Positions 9,376-17,433 of a stretch of 30,742 nucleotides of DNA are shown here, one piece after another. How positions within the stretch are numbered: position 1 is the first letter of the stretch; each line of letters opens with the position of its first letter. A model generated the notes under the pieces. That model had not been told where the DNA came from. It saw nothing but the letters and a program-made list of their open reading frames with translations, and did no database searches. The stretch spans positions 1 to 30,742 of the forward strand of contig JAKSYS010000717.1 of NCBI GenBank assembly GCA_022925895.1, given 5' to 3'. The translations under genes were made by a program, and so were the position numbers. The stretch is from Fragilaria crotonensis. Taxonomy: Eukaryota; Bacillariophyta; Fragilariophyceae; Fragilariales; Fragilariaceae.

Positions 9376-10308
9376 TCAATCAAAAGCAATGACAAGCGAT
9401 CTCAACTCGCAATTTTTGTAGTCTGCTCGCATTTGTTCTTCAAAATCCTTGTCACCACAATAGTTGAACAGAGGTACTTCAGGTCCTGGATCCCGACGAT
9501 CATCTAGCGTCTGATCCATCATGCAATACACCCCACCGGGATGACCCCAGCTTAGGATACACCGTAAAAAGGCCGAATGTGTACACACAATAATATTTTG
9601 TTCTGTGCGTGTGGATATCCAACGCAAGAATGCTCGTCCTCGATTGGCCACTTGGTACAGTTCTGCTGATTCGCGATGATGGTCCCAGTCAGATCCTAGC
9701 CGCGCATCGTACTCATTCCAGATCTTATCCTCTTCGTCCGTGACATGCGCAAAGTCAATCATGGGAAATTCCTTCCGAAGGGCCGATATCGGTCGCCTTC
9801 GATCGCAGGCGTAGTTGACGGTCTCTCTTACCAATTCATGTGCCAGCCATGGGACAGAACTGAGATGAGGGAAGCACAACTGTGCTGTTTGGACGCAACG
9901 CGTCAACGTGGATGTCACAATAAGATCACACGAAGTATGTGGTGGTTTCGTGTTGTTGCTGTTCTTGTGGTGTCCGTTTTCAAATGCTGCCGACGCCCGC
10001 AACGCCTCGCACTGGGCCACGCCGTTGGGAGTCAATCGCGCGTCAAGGTTGCGTAGGTCGCGGTATTGATTGTTGACATTGTGAGTTCCTTCTGCATGTC
10101 GAAGAAAATGAATCGTCTTGACATGATTGTACTTTGACGGTAGCGTCGAGAGCTGTGATAGTGGATATGCATCTACTTTGACGACGTCGTCATGACCCTG
10201 TGTCATCGAGACTTGCGAGGAGACTCGTCTGCAGCTCAACGTTGGGAAGGATCCACACCTGGACAGAAAAGCTTCAGACAAAGACAATAAGGAAAGAGCT
10301 AGTCTCAT
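9376..10308 (-). CDS. Histidine phosphatase superfamily protein (phosphoglycerate-mutase-like)
   Basis: A 310-residue protein from the ATG at 10308. The motif FLRHAEGTHN (68-77) carries the phospho-accepting RHG-type histidine (His71). DLIVTSTLTRCVQTAQLCF holds the second conserved Arg, HELVRETV the conserved Glu region, and IIVCTHSAFLRCIL the second catalytic His. The central block (CDRRRPISALRKEFPMIDF) is typical of plant and fungal PGM-like proteins of unknown substrate, not of glycolytic dPGM. The N-terminus MRLALSLLSLSEAFLSRCGSF could be a mitochondrial or secretory leader; a shorter start at 10206 (276 residues) removes it. The open frame continues upstream of 10308 through a 7-bp repeat, which I treat as UTR. 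It is divergent from the proteasome-like gene, with 512 bp between starts. Confidence 0.85.
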   Translation of the reverse strand: MRLALSLLSLSEAFLSRCGSFPTLSCRRVSSQVSMTQGHDDVVKVDAYPLSQLSTLPSKYNHVKTIHFLRHAEGTHNVNNQYRDLRNLDARLTPNGVAQCEALRASAAFENGHHKNSNNTKPPHTSCDLIVTSTLTRCVQTAQLCFPHLSSVPWLAHELVRETVNYACDRRRPISALRKEFPMIDFAHVTDEEDKIWNEYDARLGSDWDHHRESAELYQVANRGRAFLRWISTRTEQNIIVCTHSAFLRCILSWGHPGGVYCMMDQTLDDRRDPGPEVPLFNYCGDKDFEEQMRADYKNCELRSLVIAFD

Positions 10309-10399
10309 GCGGCCTCTCTTGTACTTGTAGTAGTCTACAAGGCCGCACGATAGTGAGCGATGTGATGGCAGTGAAACGAGAAAGGAGAAATGATAACGT

Positions 10400-10435
10400 A
10401 TGCCGCATGCCGCATGCCATATGCCGATATGCCAG
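10400..10435. repeat. Tandem 7-bp repeat (atgccgc and variants)
   Basis: ATGCCGC at 10400-10406 and 10407-10413, then ATGCCAT (10414-10420) and ATGCCGA (10421-10427) in the same phase, and ATGCCAG (10429-10435) after a one-base slip. Confidence 0.9.
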
Positions 10436-10602
10436 ATGCACCTCCATTCACATTTATTCAAATCACCGTTTTTGTTTTTCACGTACGCAGTACTTCAGTA
10501 CAAGTACCTATGGAAAAACTGCTATGCTCAGATATGTACTGTACCGAGTACCGATAGAGGATGTAGTATCAGACGTATGTCATACCAGGCACCAGGCTCC
10601 AG

Positions 10603-10623
10603 TACAAGTACTCGGTACTTGTA
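10603..10623. repeat. Inverted repeat, 9-bp perfect arms, 3-nt loop
   Basis: TACAAGTAC (10603-10611), tcg, GTACTTGTA (10615-10623). It belongs to the same GTAC-word class as the palindromes at 4722 and 15689. Confidence 0.9.
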
Positions 10624-10820
10624 ACTGGTCATACAGTGTTTGGACTCCAACGAACCTATTCCGTCTGTGCATCAACCATTCATACTTCAGTAGATGCGGA
10701 AGCGGAAGTGCAAGTGCGATCCTACCGTATACGGTACTACATCGCCGCAGATTGGGTTGGAAATTGGAAGAGGTTGGCATGCTTCTGCTTTCCACAACAA
10801 TCACATCGGCGACCAGCAAG

Positions 10821-11603
10821 ATGAAAATCGACGCGATACTGCGGTTTTTCACTCTCCTCACTCTCATCGCTACCTCAAAATGCGCCGAAAACAGATTAGA
10901 TGGTCGTTACTCCTTCTCCTTGACAACCTTCGATCCGCAGGGCCGATTGAACCAAGTCGAACGGGCTTCCCGTGCCGCTTGTTGCGGCACTCCGGTTATT
11001 GCTCTCCGTCGTCCTTCCTGCTTTCTGTTGGCCGCGCCCCAAGCTCTCCCACACGCACTCGTGGAGGATGATGGGACGGCTCGTTTTTCCCGCGTGTCGT
11101 CCGACCTGGTGGTGGCACACTCGGGAGTCGCCGCCGACGGCCGCATCGCTGTTGCGGCCGGACAGCGCGTGGCGATCGAACACGAATTCACCTTTGACGA
11201 GCCAGTGCCGGTGCGTGTCTTTTTGGAGGCAATGGCATTGTTGTTTCAAGAATATACGATGAAGGCAGGAGCGCGGCCGTTCGGGTGTACCCTCCTGGTT
11301 GGTTCATTGGAAACTGGGGAATTGTTTCGACTTGATCCCTCTGGTGCAGTGGAGACGTTGGGGACATGTGGGGTGATTGGCAGTCTGACCGATAAATTAC
11401 AATCAAAAGTGGACGATTTGTCCAGAAAAGAGGATGGCGATGATGCGCAAATCATGGCAACCCTCACGACCTTGCTTCGCGAGGCGTTGAAGGATGCGTC
11501 TATTGGCGAAGAAAACAGTAATACGCCGAAACCTGCAATCATCACTGCCAAATTCACTAACGACAATCTGAATGTGAAAGTTCTGGATCACTCATCACTT
11601 TGA
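10821..11603 (+). CDS. 20S proteasome alpha-2-like protein with N-terminal signal peptide
   Basis: A 260-residue protein. Residues 1-22 look like a signal peptide: MKID, a hydrophobic core ILRFFTLLTLIA, then TSKCA. Residues 28-50 match the proteasome alpha N-terminal signature (GRYSFSLTTFDPQGRLNQVERA), closest in my judgement to alpha-2. Later alpha landmarks are VVAHSGVAADGR (97-108), FQEYTMKAGARPFGCTLLVG (142-161) and LDPSGAVETL (171-180). Alpha subunits build the outer, non-catalytic rings of the 20S core. Oddities: canonical QVEYA reads QVERA, the middle is Ala/Arg-rich and diverged, and the tail is acidic or neutral and variable. The residue after the likely cleavage site is not aromatic, so plastid stroma is not favoured; ER, periplastid space or secretion remain open. 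An alternative ATG at 10779 adds 14 residues and still leaves the hydrophobic core near the N-terminus. A second, normal alpha-2 gene is expected elsewhere. Confidence 0.8.
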   Translation: MKIDAILRFFTLLTLIATSKCAENRLDGRYSFSLTTFDPQGRLNQVERASRAACCGTPVIALRRPSCFLLAAPQALPHALVEDDGTARFSRVSSDLVVAHSGVAADGRIAVAAGQRVAIEHEFTFDEPVPVRVFLEAMALLFQEYTMKAGARPFGCTLLVGSLETGELFRLDPSGAVETLGTCGVIGSLTDKLQSKVDDLSRKEDGDDAQIMATLTTLLREALKDASIGEENSNTPKPAIITAKFTNDNLNVKVLDHSSL

Positions 11604-12216
11604 CGTGGTTCCTGTTTCGCCCGTGGACTATTATCACCTTTCAATTGCCTCCATTTTCTCGTCGTCGTTTTGCCCCCATAACTTCCAGACGTGTTACACC
11701 TGTTCAAACATATGGCAATCTTGGTCGTGTCGGAACTGAGATAAGTTGTACTTACATCCAGCTCATGATACCTTGGGTCACAGGCTCGAAACTGCCATAC
11801 GTCGCATTACACCTTGGGACGCAGGGTCTTTACCTCCGACGAGCCAATCCACATCATGTTGTGTTTCACAATCAAACGTTTTTCACTTCTCGAACTCCAG
11901 AATACCACATAGTAGTACTTGTACTAAATACTGCATGACATACTACATCTACCGGTAGTACAAGTACAGTGATCCAGGATTGGAGTATCCTACTCATTAT
12001 ATGATACAACGTAGTACTCGCATTACAGTACTAGCTAGTTGTACATGCAGTAGCCAGTAGTACTTGTAAAAGTCGCAACAGGGTCGACGGTCAACACAGC
12101 AACTCAGACCCCAGACCCCAGACCTCTGACGTCCGTCTGCAACGAAAAATAGGTTTCTTACAACAGCACGCGCAGTTACGAGAAGATTATACCTTGTACG
12201 TGATCGACAAACCACA
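11604..12216. other. Intergenic region without a supported gene
   Basis: It holds CTACCGGTAG (11949-11958), several GTAC words from 11910 to 12065, and a 7-bp array at 12106-12126. Short open frames on both strands show no family features. Confidence 0.5.
12106..12126. repeat. Tandem 7-bp repeat (agacccc)
   Basis: AGACCCC at 12106-12112 and 12113-12119, then AGACCTC at 12120-12126, about 90 bp upstream of the start codon at 12217. Confidence 0.9.
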
Positions 12217-12666
12217 ATGAGCGCTGATGAAGTCGGATACGGGTCTATCCAGGACAACATTGCTGCAACGGCAGACCGACCCTTCGATGTGTTGGACACG
12301 TATTATTTAAAAGACACGCCGCAGAGTGCACGCGAACAAAGACGAAAATGTTTTGCTAGCTTGGCACCAATTCTTTTGGCTTGCATGCTCATGGGCGGAG
12401 TCACCATATGGCTGTTAGCCAACTTTGCTCGTCTGTACCCAACATCTGCGGTCGATCGGGATTACGATTCGTCAACGTCGGGAGAACATCGAGGAGTTCC
12501 AGTCCCCCTGGCTCCCAGCGTTGTTCCGCAGACGCCACCTACCATGGTCCCCGTGAATTCCAATCCCGAGGCAGATTGTAAGAACAATGAAAAGTGCCAT
12601 AATCTTGGATTGACAGGACAATGCTGTCCGACTTTGGCTGGCGATACTCTTGTTTGTTGCAATTAA
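12217..12666 (+). CDS. Small single-pass membrane protein with cysteine-rich C-terminal motif
   Basis: A 149-residue protein starting at 12217 (acaATGagc). About 45 polar cytosolic residues precede one transmembrane helix at about 47-69 (ASLAPILLACMLMGGVTIWLLAN), preceded by basic REQRRK, which favours a type II orientation. A Pro/Ser/Val-rich linker then leads to a compact cysteine motif at residues 121-148: C-x5-C-x8-CC-x9-CC, reading LGLTGQCCP...LVCC. I recall this LTGxCCP...LxCC tail as common on stramenopile extracellular proteins, often beside glucan-acting domains, but I cannot name the family. It is probably a surface or wall-facing protein; the function is unknown. Confidence 0.75.
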   Translation: MSADEVGYGSIQDNIAATADRPFDVLDTYYLKDTPQSAREQRRKCFASLAPILLACMLMGGVTIWLLANFARLYPTSAVDRDYDSSTSGEHRGVPVPLAPSVVPQTPPTMVPVNSNPEADCKNNEKCHNLGLTGQCCPTLAGDTLVCCN

Positions 12667-12943
12667 GACCAAGTTGAAATTCGGATAGGAAGTGAAGTTT
12701 CTGGTTGATTCGGAAAATGATCATCCAGCGCTGCCAGCTTTTTCTCGTCGTGGGTCAGCTACGAATGCAGTATTACACAGAAACACCGAAGTGGTCTACG
12801 ATGAAGCAGAATACTGAACGAATGCACGCTACTCTAGAATCTATCTATACCCGCAGTAATTCAAGCTTGTTATTTTTTGCGTTACTCGTGTTGTGGCTCG
12901 TAAGCAAAGCCCTGTCCTTCTCCGCAACCTATTGCGACCCTAG

Positions 12944-14805
12944 TCACTCCACGATTCCAACGGGGCCGGCGACCTCGGGAAGAGCGGCTCGAAGCGGCTC
13001 AAGGTTCGCCAGTGGAGAATGATCCGCACTCCCCTTCTCTGTAGCGACTCCAGCAGATTCCAACCGTTCTGTTTGCTGCTCTTCGTTCGTTTCTCCGTAT
13101 GATGCACCTTGGGCGGGAGCGTCATACCAGTGCGGATCGGAGAGTCCCAGCTGTTCACCTGATCCATCCTGGAAATCATGACCATGAGGAATGAAGCCGC
13201 CGTCGCTCGATTCAAAACTGCCACGCATGTGGTCACCGCGAATCTGCTTATGCTGCACCTTCAAACGCTTGTTTCCAATCTGCAGGAGGAGAGAGATTTT
13301 GCGTTAGCACTTAGAATAGGCGCGACTCGCGCGCGACAGACGACTGCTGAAAAGAACGTACCGCAAAGCCGTTGAGCTCCTTGATTGCAAGAGCTGCGGA
13401 TTCAGGCGAATCGTAAGAAACAAACCCAAACCCACGGCTTCGCCCTGTATCCTTTTCCACCATGATTCGTACGCTCAACAAATTTCCGTACTGACAAAAA
13501 AGACGAAACATGTCCATATTTGTGAAGTGGTTTGGAATGTGGAAGATGAACAAGTTCGCACCGTCGGGTCCCTTGTTCGATGCAGTCGTTTGAATCGGAG
13601 GTCCAGGTGATGTCGCGGGATAAAAAGGGGGCAACTGCGGTTGACTTCCGTAGGGGCCCATGTGCATCTGTGGCTGCCCCATTCCAGCATGGCCCGCTGC
13701 AAAATGCCCTTGCATGTGAGTCGTCTGTCGAGGCTGCAACGGAGATTGTGGAGGGTTGTACATATCACCGGAGGCGCCGTAACCCCATGATTGTTGATGA
13801 GCGAAGAGGTTGCTGGCCGAGCCTGCTTGATTGGTACTATAGGGCGAGTACGGTGCACTGGCTTGATCTTGGGGGTCAAGAGCAGACGGCGGCAGCAATT
13901 CGTCAAAGGAATAAGAACGATTATTCGCGGCCGCTCTTGACATTCCAGGATACATCATCGGCCCTTGATGTGGAGAGGCCTGTGCGTAGTGGAGTTGCTG
14001 CGAGTTACTTCTGGAGATAAATGTTAGAGATAACGATTACAACATGCGCAGCGACTCACGCGAAAAGAACAACAGCGTACCTGTCGCCCCATCCAAACTC
14101 GTCAGCGGTTGGTTCACCACCAGAACCTGCACCTAATGCAGTAGCATAAGTCCCTGTCACTGTATACCCAGTATATGCGGCACCAAAGCTTGGTGAGCCG
14201 CTTGAAACACCTAGGGTCGCCGCAGTCATGTAAGGGAGAGTTGGCGTGGATCCAGCTGTTTGTCCATGAATTCGTTGAAGGGCATTCGAGTCTATGTGAT
14301 TTTGAGGATCGTAATTCCCGGCTACTCTTGGAAACAAGGGCGAGGGTGGAGGGATCAGCCCAGAGGTACGATTTGGTGAGTGCGGCGTCTGCGAAATCCC
14401 CCCGTACTGTCCGGCCTGTGCAAATGGATTTCCAGGATGTACTCCTCCAAGCGCTGCCTGCTGTTGGAGGAAGGAATTCACGTCATATCCCGGGGTTGCA
14501 GGCGACGGAGGTTCAGGTGTTACTTGTGAACCTCCATAGAGATAGTATCCTCCGCCTTGCTGGGGTGTTAGATGTGGGAGATAAGCATGATGGTACACCT
14601 GGTGTTGAAACTGCGGCGAGGCAGGACAATCATCAACTTTGACGACCTCTGTCTGCGCTGGCTTTTCTTCGGCATTCGTGGGTTGTTCGCTCGGTTTGGA
14701 TTCAGAATCCGTGACGCCGGCATTCTCAGTGCTTTCTTCGTTTGTTTTCATTCCAGTAGTAGGTGGGAGCTGGTTTCCGGCTGCAACAGCACTGTTCGGT
14801 GTCAT
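12944..14805 (-). CDS. CELF/Bruno-like RNA-binding protein, single RRM
   Basis: Three exons on the minus strand: 14805-14081, 14010-13362 and 13279-12944. The 70-bp and 82-bp introns have gtacgc/gtacgt donors and ctccag/tgcag acceptors, and the frames join exactly to 569 residues. Residues ~1-390 are low-complexity and rich in Gln, Pro, Gly, Ser and Tyr. One RRM spans about 394-470, with RNP2 LFIFHI and RNP1 RGFGFVSY, and continues across intron 2 into IGNKRLKVQHKQ. This resembles the third RRM of CELF proteins, which bind GU-rich RNA in splicing, translation and decay control; here RRM1 and RRM2 are absent. The start is taken at the first in-frame ATG (14805). The frame is open upstream to a TGA at 14947-14949 but has no ATG. 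Confidence 0.85.
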
Positions 14806-15688
14806 CACAATACGCTTCTCACTTGCCACCGGCGTTGGAACGGTGTGCAACTCACCACCGAGAATCGTACTTTTCGGGGAGGTTGAAGTTGCCAGTTTGT
14901 TTGACGCTAACGTTGGAAGCTCCCAACGATCACAAACGAAGATAACTCAGTATTGTACTACGACTGTGGTCAGCAGAGACAATGCAAAAGCTGCAGTGTT
15001 AGACGTGAGACACGAAAGAGCAAGAGAGCAAATTGGCGACCACAAGGCGCTACGACTAGATCATGTACTGTATTCCATTTCTCGAGAACTCTAGTACAGT
15101 AGAGCACCGTAGTAAAGGAGTGTAACCTCAACAAATCCCGTGACCGGTCACAAGGCGATCTTGACCCCGGTTCCTCGATATCCATATATACATGTATAAT
15201 TCATGCATATATGCAAAGAACAAGGCGTGAACCTGGGGGTGCTCCAAAACATTCGCATCGAACATTAAATAATTAAATACTCCAATAAAAAGAATGAATT
15301 CAAGATAACGTGTAGGATTGTACGACGAAAAATCAGATGCGATCCCGGAATGATGTTTCGCATGCTGTGTTCTATGCGATGGGAGATGGGAGCCGCATCC
15401 AAAACGATTGTTCACAAAACGTCTCGAGACCCGCACCTCCATCCAGTCGTCTACTTCGACCCTTCCCCAACAACACTGTTGCACGTCATCCAACACAGAA
15501 ACAAAAACATCTCCCACGTACCGCCTCCTCTGTACGAGTTTGAGTGATTGAGAAGCACCCTTCAGGAATTTCTTGAGATCTGTCAGTCTGTGACAAGGAG
15601 GTGGGAGACGCGAGACGAGATACATGCAAGGTATACCGGTAGTACGAGTACTGCTTTGCGAGCAAGTACATGTATCATATCATACGGA

Positions 15689-15709
15689 TACTTGTACCTG
15701 GTACAAGTA
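15689..15709. repeat. Inverted repeat, 10-bp perfect arms, 1-nt spacer
   Basis: TACTTGTACC (15689-15698), t, GGTACAAGTA (15700-15709). It is the longest near-perfect GTAC-class palindrome seen in the window. Confidence 0.95.
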
Positions 15710-16030
15710 CCATGTAGTACTGGTGATGAATTCGAATAGTTAGTCTGTCGCTTTGTCTGTGTGCGGTACTGTGGTCTACGTCTGTGCCTTTCGTGTCATG
15801 TGCCGTCATGCCTCATGCCAGGTATGACAGGCCTACTATTCGTGCGTGGTATCAGTGTATCAGATGTCAGTACTACGGTTCATTTTCAATTTTCATACTC
15901 TGTACTGAAGTGCTTGATGCTGACTACTGTAGTACGCTACTGCAAGTGTGTGTTAGTATCCAATATCCACGATCAGATAGAGCTGAAAGAAACGGAAGCC
16001 TATGTGCGACAGAGAACTTCACATCATCAC

Positions 16031-16051
16031 TCGTATCTCGTATCTCGTATC
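16031..16051. repeat. Tandem 7-bp repeat (tcgtatc)
   Basis: Three perfect copies of TCGTATC at 16031-16037, 16038-16044 and 16045-16051, about 80 bp upstream of the methyltransferase start. Confidence 0.95.
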
Positions 16052-16128
16052 CAGAGAAAGAGCCGTGAATCCGATCGGCTTCCATCTTGTTCTCAGAACA
16101 CGAAGTCGCGAACCAGTTCGTGACCTCC

Positions 16129-17016
16129 ATGTACCACAAAATGAAACCCGCGCAGATAACACCCTTCTGCTCACTATTATTGAAACGTCGGTGCGCCTTG
16201 GCTCCTCCTAAACGAAGAATGACCTCCTCCAACGAGGGTTCCTTGATGAATGCAGTCGATAAGGTTCGAACAAAGTTGCCTAACACCTCGTGGGACGATT
16301 TGTGGAAGGATGGATTGACACCCTGGGATCTGGGAAAACCCACTCCGCTGTTGATAAGCGAGCTGGAGCGCGCTGAGCATACGCCAGAGACAGAGGTATC
16401 TCGCTTTCGGTCGCTGATCCCAGGTTGTGGTGGAGGCTACGATTTGTTGACCATACACAAACACCATACAGCAATTCTGTCGACCACAGCGCAAGAGAGC
16501 GTCGTGGTAGGTTTGGATTTATCTGCCGCTGCTCTCACAAAAGCTACGGAGAAGGTTGTCGCCGGTGCTGATCACGATGGCTTGACTCGCATCGAACTTA
16601 AATGTGGAGATTTCTTTGACGACCCCACAAAGTGGAGCGAAGTTTACTCCACCACCAAAATGAACTCAATATCTGAACCTGTCACCCAGTTTGATTTCAT
16701 TTTTGATTATACCTTCTTCTGCGCTTTGCCTCCTCATCTCCGTCCACAGTGGGGCGCGCAAATGGCCAAGCTGCTGGATCTTAATTCAGGCCGCCTCTTG
16801 ACATTTATGTTTCCCATCCTCCCCGATGCAGACTCGATGCAGGGACCGCCTTTTCCAGTATCGATACAAGACTACGTTTCTGTTTTAGAACCACACGGTA
16901 TCGTCATGGAGGGAGAGCCTTTTGAAAGTCCTTTAACAGTTCCAAGCAGAGCAGGAAAGGAGATGGTGTGTTATTGGACGTTCGACAAGGCTACGAGCAG
17001 ACGAAACGAAGTTTGA
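16129..17016 (+). CDS. TPMT/HOL-type S-adenosylmethionine methyltransferase
   Basis: From the ATG at 16129 the protein has 295 residues. The family signature is strong: WDDLWKDGLTPWDLGKPTPLL (about 55-75), motif I LIPGCGGGYD (96-105), acidic motif VVGLDLSAAAL (126-136), CGDFFDD, then FDFIFDYTFFCALPPHLRPQW and FMFPILPDADSMQGPPFPVS. These enzymes move the methyl group of SAM to thiols, thiocyanate or halide ions; plant HOL and algal relatives make methyl halides. Which substrate applies cannot be read from the sequence. The N-terminal ~30 residues (MYHKMKPAQITPFCSLLLKRRCALAPPKRR) are basic and hydroxyl-rich and could be an organelle leader. A start at 16219 (MTSSNEG) would give a cytosolic protein of 265 residues. 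An in-frame ATG at 16087 is also possible but lies close to the 7-bp array. Confidence 0.88.
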   Translation: MYHKMKPAQITPFCSLLLKRRCALAPPKRRMTSSNEGSLMNAVDKVRTKLPNTSWDDLWKDGLTPWDLGKPTPLLISELERAEHTPETEVSRFRSLIPGCGGGYDLLTIHKHHTAILSTTAQESVVVGLDLSAAALTKATEKVVAGADHDGLTRIELKCGDFFDDPTKWSEVYSTTKMNSISEPVTQFDFIFDYTFFCALPPHLRPQWGAQMAKLLDLNSGRLLTFMFPILPDADSMQGPPFPVSIQDYVSVLEPHGIVMEGEPFESPLTVPSRAGKEMVCYWTFDKATSRRNEV

Positions 17017-17433
17017 GGACAATGTGTCGACAGTATAGAATCACACCTTGTCGCGAGTTAGCAACTGAAACACATCCTGCTTTGAGCACAAGTAGAAACT
17101 GATGTGGTTTTTTCGTGATGTCTAGCATTGTAGTACCAGGTACTCTAGCTAGCTAGTAGTACAACATTCTTTGTTGCATGATTTCGACAGTGATGCAGCG
17201 ATGCTGCACTGAAGTACAGTACTCCAGTATCCATTTGTACTGTGCTACCTGTACCGGTAGTTCTTTCGAAGAGCCCTCCCCTCTGCACTTTTACTGTACA
17301 CTGGTCACCGTCGACTCATCCATCATCACCACCACACACCAATCAGCTATCAACACAAACCAACGCCACCTTCGCCGAACAGAACATTTTCCAAAAATCG
17401 GTTGTCACACGTAGGAAGAAGTAGGAACCGTCA
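17017..17433. other. Intergenic region with AGTACC palindrome
   Basis: AGTACC a GGTACT (17132-17144) sits next to a ctagctagctag run, and further TACC/GGTA words follow to 17260. No gene is seen. Confidence 0.5.

Larger units (their letters stand above)
10309..10820. other. Divergent upstream region with 7-bp array and GTAC hairpins
   Basis: The shared upstream region of the phosphatase (minus) and proteasome-like (plus) genes. It contains the atgccgc-type array at 10400-10435 and an inverted repeat TACAAGTAC tcg GTACTTGTA at 10603-10623. The plus-strand frame running in from 10200 is open here but reads as repeat-derived sequence, so I do not extend the proteasome-like gene through it. Confidence 0.55.
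14806..16128. other. Long intergenic region between divergent genes
   Basis: It contains a strong GTAC palindrome (15689-15709), a TACCGGTA palindrome (15634-15641) and a 7-bp array (16031-16051). A 65-codon frame at 15350-15547 (HLHPVVYFDPSPTTLLHVIQ within it) looks slightly protein-like but has no recognisable family; a minus-strand frame overlaps it. I do not call a gene. Confidence 0.45.

Noticed and set aside
10309-10482. A 58-residue extension of the histidine phosphatase
   Set aside because: It is encoded by the atgccgc array and flanking repeats (reading IWHIGIWHAACGI), so it is more likely 5' UTR.
10200-10820. A 200-residue N-terminal extension of the proteasome-like protein
   Set aside because: It begins inside the phosphatase gene on the other strand, passes through a 7-bp array and GTAC hairpins, and has no family features; the first good start context is at 10821 (or 10779).
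15128-15625. A 165-codon minus-strand frame
   Set aside because: It has no recognisable family, overlaps a plus-strand frame of similar quality, and includes AT-rich tracts (about 15180-15310) typical of noncoding DNA.
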